From contig NZ_JASVWB010000002.1 in NCBI RefSeq assembly GCF_030287445.1, positions 7,316,001 to 7,380,000 of the forward strand: DNA of 64,000 nt, given 5' to 3'. Shown here piece by piece: positions 33,620-42,079 of the stretch; positions within the stretch are counted from its first letter, which is position 1; every line of letters begins with the position of its first letter. Below the pieces are notes generated by a model, which saw only the letters and a program-made list of their open reading frames with translations, did no database searches and was not told the DNA's origin. The translations under genes and the position numbers were made by a program. The stretch comes from Streptomyces sp. ALI-76-A. GTDB taxonomy: Bacteria > Actinomycetota > Actinomycetes > Streptomycetales > Streptomycetaceae.

Positions 33620-34651
33620 GTGACCGAGACAGTGCCCCGTCCGACCCTGGAGGCCGTGGCCGCGCTGGCCGGGGTGTCGCGGGCCACCGCCTCCCGGGTG
33701 GTCAACGGCGGGGACGGGGTGCGGGAGCCGCTCGTCGAACGGGTCCGGCGGGCGGTCGAGGAACTCGGGTACGTGCCCAACCAGGCCGCCCGCAGTCTGG
33801 TGACCAGACGGCACGACGCGATCGCCGTGGTCGTCGCCGAACCGGAGACGCGGGTCTTCGCCGACCCGTTCTTCGCCCTGCAACTACGCGGGATCAGCAA
33901 GGAGTTGACGGCTCACGACAACCAGCTGGTGCTGCTGCTCACCGAGGGCCGCGACGACCACGCCCGGGTCGGCCGCTATCTCGCCGGCGGTCACGTCGAC
34001 GGGGCGCTGGTGTTCTCCCTGCACCTCGACGACCCGCTGCCCGGGCTGATCCGGCGGGCCGGGATCCCGACCGTCTTCGGCGGCCGCCCCGGCTGGAACG
34101 ACGGCGACGGCGACGGGGTCGTGTACGTCGACAGCGACAACCGGGGCGGCGCCCGCCAGGCCGTACGCCATCTCGTCGGCCTCGGCCGCACCCGCGTCGC
34201 CCACATCACCGGCCCCCTCGACCAGACCTCGGCGGCGGACCGGCTCGACGGGTTCCGTGACGTCCTGCCCGACGCCGACCCGCGGACGGTGGCCGAGGGC
34301 GACTTCACGCCGGCGGGCGGCGAACGGGCGATGCGGGAACTCCTCGACCGCTGCCCCGACGTGGACGCCGTGTTCGCCGCCAACGACCTCACCGCCGCCG
34401 GTGCGCTGCGGGTGCTGCGCGAGCACGGGCGGCGGGTGCCCGACGACGTGGCCGTGATCGGCTTCGACGACATGCTGCCCGTCGCCGAGCAGACCGATCC
34501 GCCGCTCACGACGATCCGTCAGGACATCGAGGAGATGGGCCGGCTGATGGCCCGCCTGCTGCTGCGCGGCCCCGGCCGCCCCACCGCCGAGGAGACGGAG
34601 TCGCCCGGCGTGGTCCTGCCGACGACCCTGGTCCGCCGCGCCACCGCCTGA
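33620..34651 (+). CDS. LacI-family transcriptional regulator
   Basis: A 343-residue regulator. The helix-turn-helix is at residues about 10-35 (TLEAVAALAGVSRATASRVVNG), the hinge at EELGYVPNQAARSLVTRR, and a periplasmic-binding-fold sugar-sensing domain follows. The GTG at 33620 has GAGGAG eight bases upstream. A frame open from 33542 would cover the operator and is not preferred. Its sugar ligand is unknown; the ThuA/DUF1080 pair is a conceivable target. Confidence 0.9.
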   Translation: MTETVPRPTLEAVAALAGVSRATASRVVNGGDGVREPLVERVRRAVEELGYVPNQAARSLVTRRHDAIAVVVAEPETRVFADPFFALQLRGISKELTAHDNQLVLLLTEGRDDHARVGRYLAGGHVDGALVFSLHLDDPLPGLIRRAGIPTVFGGRPGWNDGDGDGVVYVDSDNRGGARQAVRHLVGLGRTRVAHITGPLDQTSAADRLDGFRDVLPDADPRTVAEGDFTPAGGERAMRELLDRCPDVDAVFAANDLTAAGALRVLREHGRRVPDDVAVIGFDDMLPVAEQTDPPLTTIRQDIEEMGRLMARLLLRGPGRPTAEETESPGVVLPTTLVRRATA

Positions 34652-34807
34652 CGCCGCCAGGGCCTGTCCGCCTCCGGTGTCGGACGCGTGTTCTCGGCGT
34701 GCCGGGTGCGGAGCCTCGTACTGGACGTACTCGGGCTTCGTTCCGCGCCCGGTGCGGCGAGAGCGCGCGCATGGTGGCGCGAGGCAGGCGGAAGGACCGG
34801 ACGGGCC

Positions 34808-35599
34808 CTACGCCTCCTGCGGCGGCACGCTCTTGAGCACCGCGAAGCGGGCACCGTAGGGATCCGTGAGCTCGGCGATCCGGCCGACGTCCGCCAGGTC
34901 CGTCGCCGGCAGCCGCACGGTGCCGCCCCGCTCCAGTGCCGTGCCGACCGCCGCGTCCGCGTCCGGCACCTCGAAGTACGGCAGCCAGGTCCCGGACGGC
35001 GCCTGCGTCGGGTCGTCCTCCAGTGGGACGAGGCCGCCGAACATGGAACCGGGTTCGGTGCCCTCCGGGTGGACGGTGGTGTACGTGTCCCCGGCGAAGG
35101 TGAGCGCGGAGGTCTCCCAGCCGAACAGCGCGTGGTAGAAGCCGGCGGCGGCGGGGAGGTCCGGGGTGTACAGCTCCAGCCAGCACAGTGCGCCGGGCTC
35201 CTGCACGACGTCCAGACCCTTGTTGGCCGCGGGCTGCCAGATGCCGAAGGACACGCCCGCCTGGTCGGCGAGGATCGCCATGCGGCCCAGGTCCATGACG
35301 TCCATGGGCTGCATGAGCACCGAGCCGTGCGCCTGCTCGGCGGCCTTCGCGGTGGCGTCGGCGTCCGGCGTCTGGAAGTACACGGTCCAGGAGGGCGGGC
35401 CCTGGTCCGGGGTGGTCTGCATCCCGCCCGCGGCTGTCCTGCCGTCGAGCTGGAAGAGGCCGTAGCCGCCGACCTCGGGCCCGCCCGGCCGGTACTCCCA
35501 GCCGAGGAGCGCGCCGTAGAAGGAGGCGGCGCTCTCGATGTCGGGAGTGCCGAGGTCGAGCCAGTTGGGAGCGCCGGTGACATAGCGGGTGGTGAGCAT
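34808..35599 (-). CDS. VOC-family (glyoxalase/bleomycin-resistance-like) two-domain protein
   Basis: A 263-residue protein made of two similar vicinal-oxygen-chelate halves (GAPNWLDLGTPDIESAASFYGALLGWE and GALCWLELYTPDLPAAAGFYHALFGWE). Metal-ligand positions are not all obvious, so it may bind rather than transform a ligand. Streptomyces carry many such proteins. The ATG at 35599 follows GAGGGGC. Confidence 0.85.
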   Translation of the reverse strand: MLTTRYVTGAPNWLDLGTPDIESAASFYGALLGWEYRPGGPEVGGYGLFQLDGRTAAGGMQTTPDQGPPSWTVYFQTPDADATAKAAEQAHGSVLMQPMDVMDLGRMAILADQAGVSFGIWQPAANKGLDVVQEPGALCWLELYTPDLPAAAGFYHALFGWETSALTFAGDTYTTVHPEGTEPGSMFGGLVPLEDDPTQAPSGTWLPYFEVPDADAAVGTALERGGTVRLPATDLADVGRIAELTDPYGARFAVLKSVPPQEA

Positions 35600-35838
35600 C
35601 GCTGCCCCTCCTCTGCGGGGTCCCGTTGCCTGCACTGCCGAGTCTGACACCACCCACTGACAAGCGCGCGAGGTTCACCCGAGGAGACCGGTCACCGACG
35701 GACTCGTCGTACCGCGCTCCGCGCGCCGCCGTGCGCCGGGCTGCCCGGCCGGGTCATCATCGGGCGGCCGGAGGTCCGGGACGCGGCGTTGATCCCACGT
35801 TGATGGAACGTTTTTCGCCGACCGGCACGATCTCGTCC

Positions 35839-36084
35839 ATGCACATCGACACCATCACCCCGGCCGATCCCGGCTGGCAGACGCAGGCCCTGTGCGCACA
35901 GACCGGGGCGGACTTCTTCTTCCCCGAGCCGGGCAGCTCGGTACGGGAGGCGAAGCGCATCTGCGGCATGTGCGAGATGCGTCCCGCGTGCCTGGAGTAC
36001 GCGCTGGCCAACGACGAGCGCTTCGGAGTGTGGGGCGGCCTGTCGGAGAAGGAACGCCTGCAACTCAGGCGCACGCGACCGTGA
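35839..36084 (+). CDS. WhiB-like iron-sulfur regulator
   Basis: An 81-residue Wbl protein. Four cluster-binding cysteines are visible (ALCAQTG, then ICGMCEMRPAC), followed by the G(V/I)WGG turn (RFGVWGGLSEKER) and a basic end. It would bind a [4Fe-4S] cluster and act with sigma factor. The start is uncertain: 35839 gives the usual short N-terminus, while ATG 35803 would add 12 residues; neither has a clear ribosome-binding site, so leaderless translation is possible. Confidence 0.85.
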   Translation: MHIDTITPADPGWQTQALCAQTGADFFFPEPGSSVREAKRICGMCEMRPACLEYALANDERFGVWGGLSEKERLQLRRTRP

Positions 36085-36675
36085 CCCACCGGGACGACGG
36101 CCGCCGGCCGGCCTGAACGCAGGGTTCCGGGGCGGGTCGCCGAGGCGGGCCCATGACCCGTCGGCCGACTGACGAGATACGGCCACGGGCCGTCCGCCGG
36201 CTGTCGAGATGCGGCTGCGGCCCGTCACCCGGCCGCAGCCCGGGCAGCGGCTGAGCCCAAGGCGAACGAGCCCAAGGTGAACGAGCCCAAGGCGAACGAG
36301 CCCAAGGTGAACGAGTACCACCGGGCCACGACGGGCGGTACGGCGCAACCTCCGGGGTTCGGCTCCCGGTGTCGCGCGTGTCGTCGGGGTGTGGCCGCGG
36401 GCCGTCGGCCGGTTGTCGGGGTGTGGCTCGTCCGGGGCCGCCGACGTGGCCGCAACCCCCGCGGCGGCCGGGCGCGACAGCGCGACGCGCACGGGTTCCG
36501 TCAGGCCGCTCCGTGTCTCAGGTGCGTGCGGTCACCGGCGCGCGGGTGCGAGCGGGGTGTCCGGAACTCACCCCGGTCTGCTGCTGCGGCGGCCAGGGCC
36601 GGGGCGCGGCGCCGGGACGGACGCGGCGGGACCGGTGCACCGGTCCCGCCGCGCCCGACTCCTCGGACGGTGAGG
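36085..36675. other. Gene-free interval with repeats
   Basis: No convincing gene in 591 bases. It holds four 15-base tandem repeats (36253-36312) and degenerate copies of a longer element on either side of them (around 36170-36225 and 36389-36435, each with a GTCGRGRTGYGGC-like core). Open frames here are by-products of base bias. Confidence 0.6.
36253..36312. repeat. Four 15-bp tandem repeats
   Basis: GAGCCCAAGG(C/T)GAAC repeats four times, with C and T strictly alternating at the eleventh base, suggesting that a 30-base unit duplicated. On paper it would encode EPKANEPKVN, but there is no supported gene. Confidence 0.85.
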
Positions 36676-37653
36676 TCAGCCCGCCGCGCGGGCCGCCATC
36701 CGCGCCTTGCGCGCGGCCAGCTTCTCGTCGAACTTCGAGGCCTCGGCGTCCAGGCCGCCCATGTACATGCCGAGCTCCTCCTGCGCCTTGAGACCCTCCG
36801 GACCGAGGCCGTCGATGTCCAGGACCCTCAGGAAGCGCAGCACGGGCTGGAGCACGTCGTCATGGTGGATGCGCATGTTGTAGATCTCGCCGATCGCCAT
36901 CTGCGCGGCGGCCCGCTCGAAGCCGGGCATGCCGTGACCGGGCATCCGGAAGTTCACGATCACGTCGCGCACCGCCTGCATCGTCAGGTCGGGCGCCAGC
37001 TCGAAGGCGGCCTTCAGCAGGTTCCGGTAGAAGACCATGTGCAGGTTCTCGTCGGTCGCGATGCGCGCCAGCATGCGGTCGCAGACCGGGTCCCCGGACT
37101 GGTGGCCGGTGTTGCGGTGCGAGACACGGGTCGCCAGCTCCTGGAAGGCGACGTACGCCACCGAGTGGAGCATCGAGTGGCGGTTGTCCGACTCGAAGCC
37201 CTCGGCCATGTGGGCCATCCGGAACTGCTCCAGCTTGTCCGGGTCCACCGCGCGCGAGGTGAGCAGGTAGTCGCGCATCACGATGCCGTGCCGGCCCTCC
37301 TCCGCGGTCCAGCGGTGCACCCAGGTGCCCCAGGCGCCGTCACGGCCGAACAGCGAGGCGATCTCGTGGTGGTAGCTGGGGAGGTTGTCCTCCGTGAGAA
37401 GGTTGACCACCAGCGCGATCCGGCCGATCTCGGTGACCTTGGACTGCTCCTTCTCCCACGCCTGGCCGTCCTCGAAGAGGCCGGGGAAGTTGCGGCCGTC
37501 ACTGAACGGCACGTACTCGTGCGGCATCCAGTCCTTGGCGACCTTCAGGTGCCGGTTGAGCTCCTGCTCGACCACTTCCTCCAGCGCGTACAGCAGGCGG
37601 GCGTCGGTCCAGGCGGAGGACGGGCTGCCGAGGTGAGGGGAAGTGATCGTCAC
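36676..37653 (-). CDS. Acyl-ACP desaturase (di-iron)
   Basis: A 325-residue soluble stearoyl-ACP-desaturase-like enzyme introducing a double bond into acyl chains. The two iron-binding motifs are EEGRHG (residues about 115-120) and DENLHM (about 200-205). The GTG at 37653 follows GGAG. Three tandem inverted repeats sit upstream at 37717-37762, implying tight repression. Membrane-fluidity control is the likely role. Confidence 0.9.
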   Translation of the reverse strand: MTITSPHLGSPSSAWTDARLLYALEEVVEQELNRHLKVAKDWMPHEYVPFSDGRNFPGLFEDGQAWEKEQSKVTEIGRIALVVNLLTEDNLPSYHHEIASLFGRDGAWGTWVHRWTAEEGRHGIVMRDYLLTSRAVDPDKLEQFRMAHMAEGFESDNRHSMLHSVAYVAFQELATRVSHRNTGHQSGDPVCDRMLARIATDENLHMVFYRNLLKAAFELAPDLTMQAVRDVIVNFRMPGHGMPGFERAAAQMAIGEIYNMRIHHDDVLQPVLRFLRVLDIDGLGPEGLKAQEELGMYMGGLDAEASKFDEKLAARKARMAARAAG

Positions 37654-37716
37654 GGGTACTCCATGGGGACGCGGAACGTGAAGACGGAAACAGTCGGCGA
37701 GCGGTGCCGACCTGTA

Positions 37717-37762
37717 CCTACGGAATCGTAGGCTACGTATCCGTAGGTTACGAAACCGTAGG
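37717..37762. promoter_or_regulatory. Three tandem TACG-N4-CGTA operators upstream of the desaturase gene
   Basis: CCTACG-gaat-CGTAGG, CTACG-tatc-CGTAG and TTACG-aaac-CGTAG follow each other at 15- to 16-base spacing, 64-110 bases before the GTG. All share the symmetric core TACG-N4-CGTA. Such an array suits cooperative binding of a dimeric repressor on successive faces of the helix. The regulator is not in the neighbourhood. Confidence 0.75.
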
Positions 37763-37864
37763 TTAAGAACGGTGTAAAGATCCCTGATCAGGCGGGTACC
37801 CCGGGCGTGGCGAACGATTCCTATATCCCAGGTCCGGGGCCGGAGGGCCCTCGCGGCGACGAGG

Positions 37865-38641
37865 TCAGGCGTACAGCTCCCGCATCCGCACCGAGAGGCA
37901 TGTCACACAGCCCTCGAGCTTCTCGAACTCGCCGATGTCCACCAGGACGGGCTCGTGGCCGAGGTCGGCGAGCAGGTCCGCGGTCTTCGGCGCGCTCGAC
38001 GCCATCAGCAGCCGGTCACCGCCGAGCAGCACCACGTGCGCCCCGGACTCCTCCGGCACCGACAGGAAACGCGGGAACAGCGACGGCCTGTCCACCTTCG
38101 GGATGTGCCCGATGACCGTCCCGTCCGGCAGCGCGGTGACCGCCGACTTCAGATGCAGCACCTTGCTCACCGGTACGGCGACGACCCGCGCCCCGAGCGG
38201 CTCGAAGGCGGCCCGCACCTGCTGGACGCCGGCCGCGTTGGTGCGTCCGCCCCGGCCGACGTAGATCGTGTCGTCGATCTTCAGCACGTCGCCGCCGTCC
38301 AGGGTGCCCGGATCCCAGACCCAGTTCACCGAGCAGCCGAGGCGGGCCACTGCCTCCTCGACGCCCGTGGTCTCCTCGCGCCGGGACTCGGCGCCGGGCC
38401 GGGCGATCAGCGCGACGTTCCGGTACATGACCACGGTGTCCTCGACGAACACCGAGTCCGGGCAGTCCTCGGCCGCCTCCACCTCGACCGTCTCCCAGCC
38501 GTGCGTGCGCAGGGCCTCGACGTACGCCTCCCACTGTTCGAGCGCGAGGCCGGCATCGACCTTGTCCCGCTCGATGTGCGTCACCAGGCCTTCGGCGAGG
38601 CGCGGACCGGGGCGGCGGACGAGGGCCTTCTTGCTGGGCAC
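37865..38641 (-). CDS. Dimethylarginine dimethylaminohydrolase-like amidinotransferase-fold enzyme
   Basis: A 258-residue protein with the DDAH fold. Substrate-site segments are CPDSVFVEDTVVM and WDPGTLDGGDVLKI. The catalytic His lies in VLHLKSAVT and the nucleophilic Cys in EGCVTCLSVRMREL. Such enzymes hydrolyse methylated arginine to citrulline. The GTG at 38641 has GGAG upstream; a longer frame to 38842 lacks similarity. Confidence 0.88.
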   Translation of the reverse strand: MPSKKALVRRPGPRLAEGLVTHIERDKVDAGLALEQWEAYVEALRTHGWETVEVEAAEDCPDSVFVEDTVVMYRNVALIARPGAESRREETTGVEEAVARLGCSVNWVWDPGTLDGGDVLKIDDTIYVGRGGRTNAAGVQQVRAAFEPLGARVVAVPVSKVLHLKSAVTALPDGTVIGHIPKVDRPSLFPRFLSVPEESGAHVVLLGGDRLLMASSAPKTADLLADLGHEPVLVDIGEFEKLEGCVTCLSVRMRELYA

Positions 38642-38869
38642 GAGCGGGACTCCGTATCGGATGGGAGGTGTCGGGACCGTGCCGACGGTGCTCCGGGATC
38701 GCCGGAAGCCGTCGGGCGTCAGCGGACCATCATGCAGCGCCGTGCCGCCGGACGACACCCCCGGGGCCGCCGGCCGGGTCGGCACGCCGTGCTGACGGCA
38801 CGGGGAGAGGCGTCCAGGGGGCACTTTGGGATCACCTGGCACCGCGGTGAGACGTCGCCTGCCAGGGCC

Positions 38870-39811
38870 CTAGACCGTCCCGGCCCGCAGGTGGTCGCGC
38901 AGGCGGCGGGCGACCTGGCCCATGAGGGCCTCGGCGTCGGGCTGGCTGCCCGCGGCCACCTGCGACTCGGTCAGGGCGGCGACGGCGTAGGTCCGGCCGT
39001 CGGCGTGTTCGACGACGCCGACCTCGTGGCGCAGATTGAGCAGGGTGCCGGTCTTGGACGACCAGGTGGAGGCGTCGGAGGTGAAGTCCGGGGCGAGGCG
39101 GTGGCGCAGCAGGTTGTCGGCCAGGAGGCCGCGCAGGCGGGCGGCGATGTCGGGGTGGATCGCCGGGGCCCCGGCACCCGGAGTACGGGCCCGGGGCCGC
39201 CAGAGCGCCTGGAGGAGGTCGACGAAGGCGCGTGCCGTGCCGGTGTTGGCGCGCGAGGTGTCCAGCTGCGGCAGCCGGTGGCCGCGCCCCGGTGTGCCGG
39301 ACTCGATCGCGAGGGCGTGGGCGAGGTGCACCTCCGCCGGGTCGAAACGCTCCACCGGCGTTTCGGTCAGTTCGTGCATGGTGTGCCGTACGGAGATGCC
39401 CCGCAGTCCGAACGCGTGCACGGTCGCCGCGACCTGGTCGGGCGGGGTGAGTGCGAAGAGGGCGTCGGCGGCGACGCTGTCGCTGACGCAGACGCTGAGG
39501 TAGAGCAGGTCGTCGACGGCGATCCGGGCGCTGTGGCGGAACCGGCTCAGGCCGGTCGGCCCCGGGGTGGTGATCCGCCCGGGTGTCACCTCGATCGTCG
39601 CGGCGCCGTCGAGTTCTCCGCGCCGGATGCGTTCCAGTGTCGCCAGCGCGAGCGGGACCTTGGTGAGGGACGCGACCGGGAACTCTATGTCGGGTTCGAT
39701 GCCGATCTCCTCGCCGGTGTCCAGGTCACGGACCAGGAACGAGCCGCCCAGCCCGCCCTCGCGCAACGTCCGGCGCAGCTGCCCGAGCAGTCTCTCGGTG
39801 TTCGTGTTCAC
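38870..39811 (-). CDS. blaB: Serine beta-lactamase-like regulatory protein
   Basis: A 313-residue protein with the class A beta-lactamase fold but no signal peptide. The SxxK motif is S48-L-T-K51, the second motif reads SDS rather than SDN, and SSKTGT is present near residue 265. In S. cacaoi, blaA (LysR type) and blaB (a penicillin-recognising-like protein) control beta-lactamase production, and the order here matches. The GTG at 39811 overlaps the blaA stop (GTGA). The name rests on this arrangement and on recalled literature. Confidence 0.75.
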   Translation of the reverse strand: MNTNTERLLGQLRRTLREGGLGGSFLVRDLDTGEEIGIEPDIEFPVASLTKVPLALATLERIRRGELDGAATIEVTPGRITTPGPTGLSRFRHSARIAVDDLLYLSVCVSDSVAADALFALTPPDQVAATVHAFGLRGISVRHTMHELTETPVERFDPAEVHLAHALAIESGTPGRGHRLPQLDTSRANTGTARAFVDLLQALWRPRARTPGAGAPAIHPDIAARLRGLLADNLLRHRLAPDFTSDASTWSSKTGTLLNLRHEVGVVEHADGRTYAVAALTESQVAAGSQPDAEALMGQVARRLRDHLRAGTV

Positions 39812-40785
39812 AAGGACTCCTCCGGGGACCGCCTGGACTGAGAGGACGCCGTGGCTCGCGTGAGCTGTGTGGCACGCGCGGAACGCGGGGACGGCGGGGG
39901 TTGTGTGGCGCCCAGGCACCGGGCGACGGCGTCCGCGCACGTCCGGCCCGTGCGGGCGGCGTCGGTGTCCGTCTCGTCGGCCACGGCCAGGGCGTACCCC
40001 CGTGCGAAGCCGGGGCCGAGCTCGCCGACGGGCCGCCAGTGCAGGCCCAGCTCCCGGGCCTGCGCCGGCGAGCACAGCAGGGTGTCGTCCCGGCTCAGCA
40101 CGTCCGCCGCGGCGGCCGCCACGGTCCGGGTCACGGCCAGCTGCGCCGGGCGCAGCCCGACGGCGTCGCGCAGACGGGCCAGACGGTCCCGGACGTGCGG
40201 CACGTCGTCCTCCGGCTGGAGCCACACGCGGCGCGGTCGCCGCGCGCGTCCGGCCCGGCCTGGGCGCAGGACGTCCAGGTAGACCGCCGAGCCGCCCGGG
40301 TCGTCCGCGAGCGCCAGTCCCAGCGGCACCGTCCAGGCCGCCTCGCGGGGCGGTACCGCCAGCAGGGCCGCGCGCACCTGCCGGGAGGTCAGCAGGTCAG
40401 CGCGCTCCGCGGGGCCGGCGGGGCGCGGGTCGAGGAGGATCCCGTGGTCGTGCGCCGCCGCGATGAGGTGGGCGAGGGCGCCCGTGGGGCAGATGGCCGG
40501 GACGGCGATGCGCAGCGGTCGGTGCCGCGCGGTCTCCGCCTCGTGGTCGAGCCGGTCGGCCAGCCGCACCAACTGCTGGGCCAGCGGCAGCATGTCCCGG
40601 CCGAACGGGGTCAGGGTCACCGCACGCGCGGACCGCTCCAGCAGACGCTCGCCCAGGCGTTGTTCGAGCGCGGCGACGCGGCGGCTCACGACCGACTGGG
40701 CCGTCCGGGCCGCCGCCGCGCCCACCGTGAAACTGCCGTGCTCGCTCACGCTGACGAACGCACGGCAGGCCGCTACAAGATCCAC
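39808..40785 (-). CDS. blaA: LysR-family regulator of the beta-lactamase gene
   Basis: A 325-residue LysR-type regulator. The winged helix is at residues 1-60 ([44 protein letters not shown]). It begins with GTG at 40785 and is divergent from the beta-lactamase gene, sharing a 136-base promoter region, the usual arrangement for an activator and its target. It is coupled to the downstream blaB-like gene. Confidence 0.82.
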   Translation of the reverse strand: MDLVAACRAFVSVSEHGSFTVGAAAARTAQSVVSRRVAALEQRLGERLLERSARAVTLTPFGRDMLPLAQQLVRLADRLDHEAETARHRPLRIAVPAICPTGALAHLIAAAHDHGILLDPRPAGPAERADLLTSRQVRAALLAVPPREAAWTVPLGLALADDPGGSAVYLDVLRPGRAGRARRPRRVWLQPEDDVPHVRDRLARLRDAVGLRPAQLAVTRTVAAAAADVLSRDDTLLCSPAQARELGLHWRPVGELGPGFARGYALAVADETDTDAARTGRTCADAVARCLGATQPPPSPRSARATQLTRATASSQSRRSPEESL

Positions 40786-40921
40786 GGGGCCACTATGCCA
40801 AAACAGCATGGGAGCGCGTCCACGCGTCTTGGACACCGGTGCCCGTCCGGCCCGAGGGTGGCCGGACAAGCACGTCGACGCTTCGACACGTCGGCACTTC
40901 GAGGTCCTGGAGGTCCCATCC

Positions 40922-41872
40922 ATGACGTACCCGCATCGCATGCGCCGCGGCGCCGCCTGGGCGGCCGGGTTGCTCGCCCTCGTCGCGCTCCCGGCATGCG
41001 GCCAGGAGACCGGGTCCGCGTCCGGTTCCGCCGTGGGCTCCCCGCGGTCGACGGCCGCCTCCGCGGCGGCCCCGGGAGCCACCGCGGGCGCGTTCCGGCG
41101 GTTGGAGCGCGAGTTCGACGCGCGGCTCGGTGTGTACGCCCTGGACACCGGTACCGGCCGGACGGTCGCCTACCAGGCGGACGAACGGTTCGCGTACGCC
41201 TCGACCTTCAAGGCGCTCGCGGTGGGAGCCGTGCTTCAGCGGCGTGGCCTGGAGGGGCTCGACAAGGTGGTCACCTTCTCGCGCGAGGACGTGGTCGCCA
41301 ACTCGCCCGTGACCGAGAACTTCGTCGAGACCGGGATGAGCCTGCGCGAACTGTGCGCCGCCACCCTCTGGTACAGCGACAACACGGCGGCCAACCTGCT
41401 CTTCGACGAGCTCGGCGGCCCCGACGGCCTGGAGAAGGCCCTGGAACGACTCGGCGACGACGTCACCGAGATGGACCGGTACGAGCCGGAGCTCAGCGAC
41501 GGCACGCCGGGCGACATCCGTGACACGAGCACGCCCCGCGCGTTGGCGGGGAGCCTGCGGGCGTTCCTGCTCGGCAAGGCCCTGGACAGGGAGGAGCGCG
41601 CTCTGCTCAGGACGTGGATGAAGACGAACACCACCGGCGAGACGCTCATCATGGCCGGCCTCCCGGACGACTGGACCGTGGCCGACAAGAGCGGCACCGC
41701 CGGGTACGGCGGACGCAACGACATCGCCGTGGTGTGGCCGGACGACGGCGCCGATCCCATCGTGCTGGCGGTCCTGTCCAGCCGGGACGAGCAGGACGCC
41801 GAACGCCGCGACGCACTGATCGCCGAGGCGGCCACCGTGGCGGTGGACGGCCTGGGCGGCCGGGGAGCGTAG
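40922..41872 (+). CDS. bla: Class A beta-lactamase, lipoprotein
   Basis: A 316-residue enzyme that hydrolyses beta-lactam rings outside the cell. The lipobox ends at Cys26 (VALPAC), followed by a Ser/Ala-rich linker. The active site has S94-T-F-K97, YSDNT, the omega-loop Glu in EPELSD, and DKSGTAGYG (K-S-G). The ATG at 40922 follows GGAGG. It is divergent from blaA. Confidence 0.92.
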   Translation: MTYPHRMRRGAAWAAGLLALVALPACGQETGSASGSAVGSPRSTAASAAAPGATAGAFRRLEREFDARLGVYALDTGTGRTVAYQADERFAYASTFKALAVGAVLQRRGLEGLDKVVTFSREDVVANSPVTENFVETGMSLRELCAATLWYSDNTAANLLFDELGGPDGLEKALERLGDDVTEMDRYEPELSDGTPGDIRDTSTPRALAGSLRAFLLGKALDREERALLRTWMKTNTTGETLIMAGLPDDWTVADKSGTAGYGGRNDIAVVWPDDGADPIVLAVLSSRDEQDAERRDALIAEAATVAVDGLGGRGA

Positions 41873-41887
41873 CCCGCCGGGGCCGAC

Positions 41888-41959
41888 GGTGCCCGGCTTG
41901 GCGGTGCCTGGCCTCGCGGTGTCCGGCCTCACGGTCCCCGGCCTCACGACCGGCCTCAC
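41888..41959. repeat. Degenerate 15-bp tandem repeats after the beta-lactamase gene
   Basis: Four copies of a GGTGYCCGGCCTCRC-like unit and a shortened fifth follow each other just before the terminator. Similar units recur as CCGGCCGGCTGGGACG pairs downstream. Confidence 0.7.
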
Positions 41960-41969
41960 GGCTCGTCAG

Positions 41970-42003
41970 GCCGGCCGGGACGGGCGCGACCGTCCCGGCC
42001 GGC
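41970..42003. terminator. Bidirectional terminator hairpin
   Basis: Fourteen-base perfect arms (41970-41983 and 41990-42003) flank the loop GCGCGA between the convergent beta-lactamase and UvrA-like genes. Confidence 0.8.
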
Positions 42004-42079
42004 TGGGACGCCACCCCCGGCCGGCTGGGACGGCATCCCGGAGACACCCGCCCCACCGGCACCCTGGCCCCGCCCCGTC

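Noticed and set aside
36253..36312. Regular repeats considered as a CRISPR array
   Set aside because: The repeats are 15 bases long with no spacers and no cas genes nearby.
36277..37731. Long forward frame across the tandem repeats and antisense to the desaturase gene
   Set aside because: Most of it is a shadow of the desaturase gene; the repeat-encoded part has no supporting start or motif.
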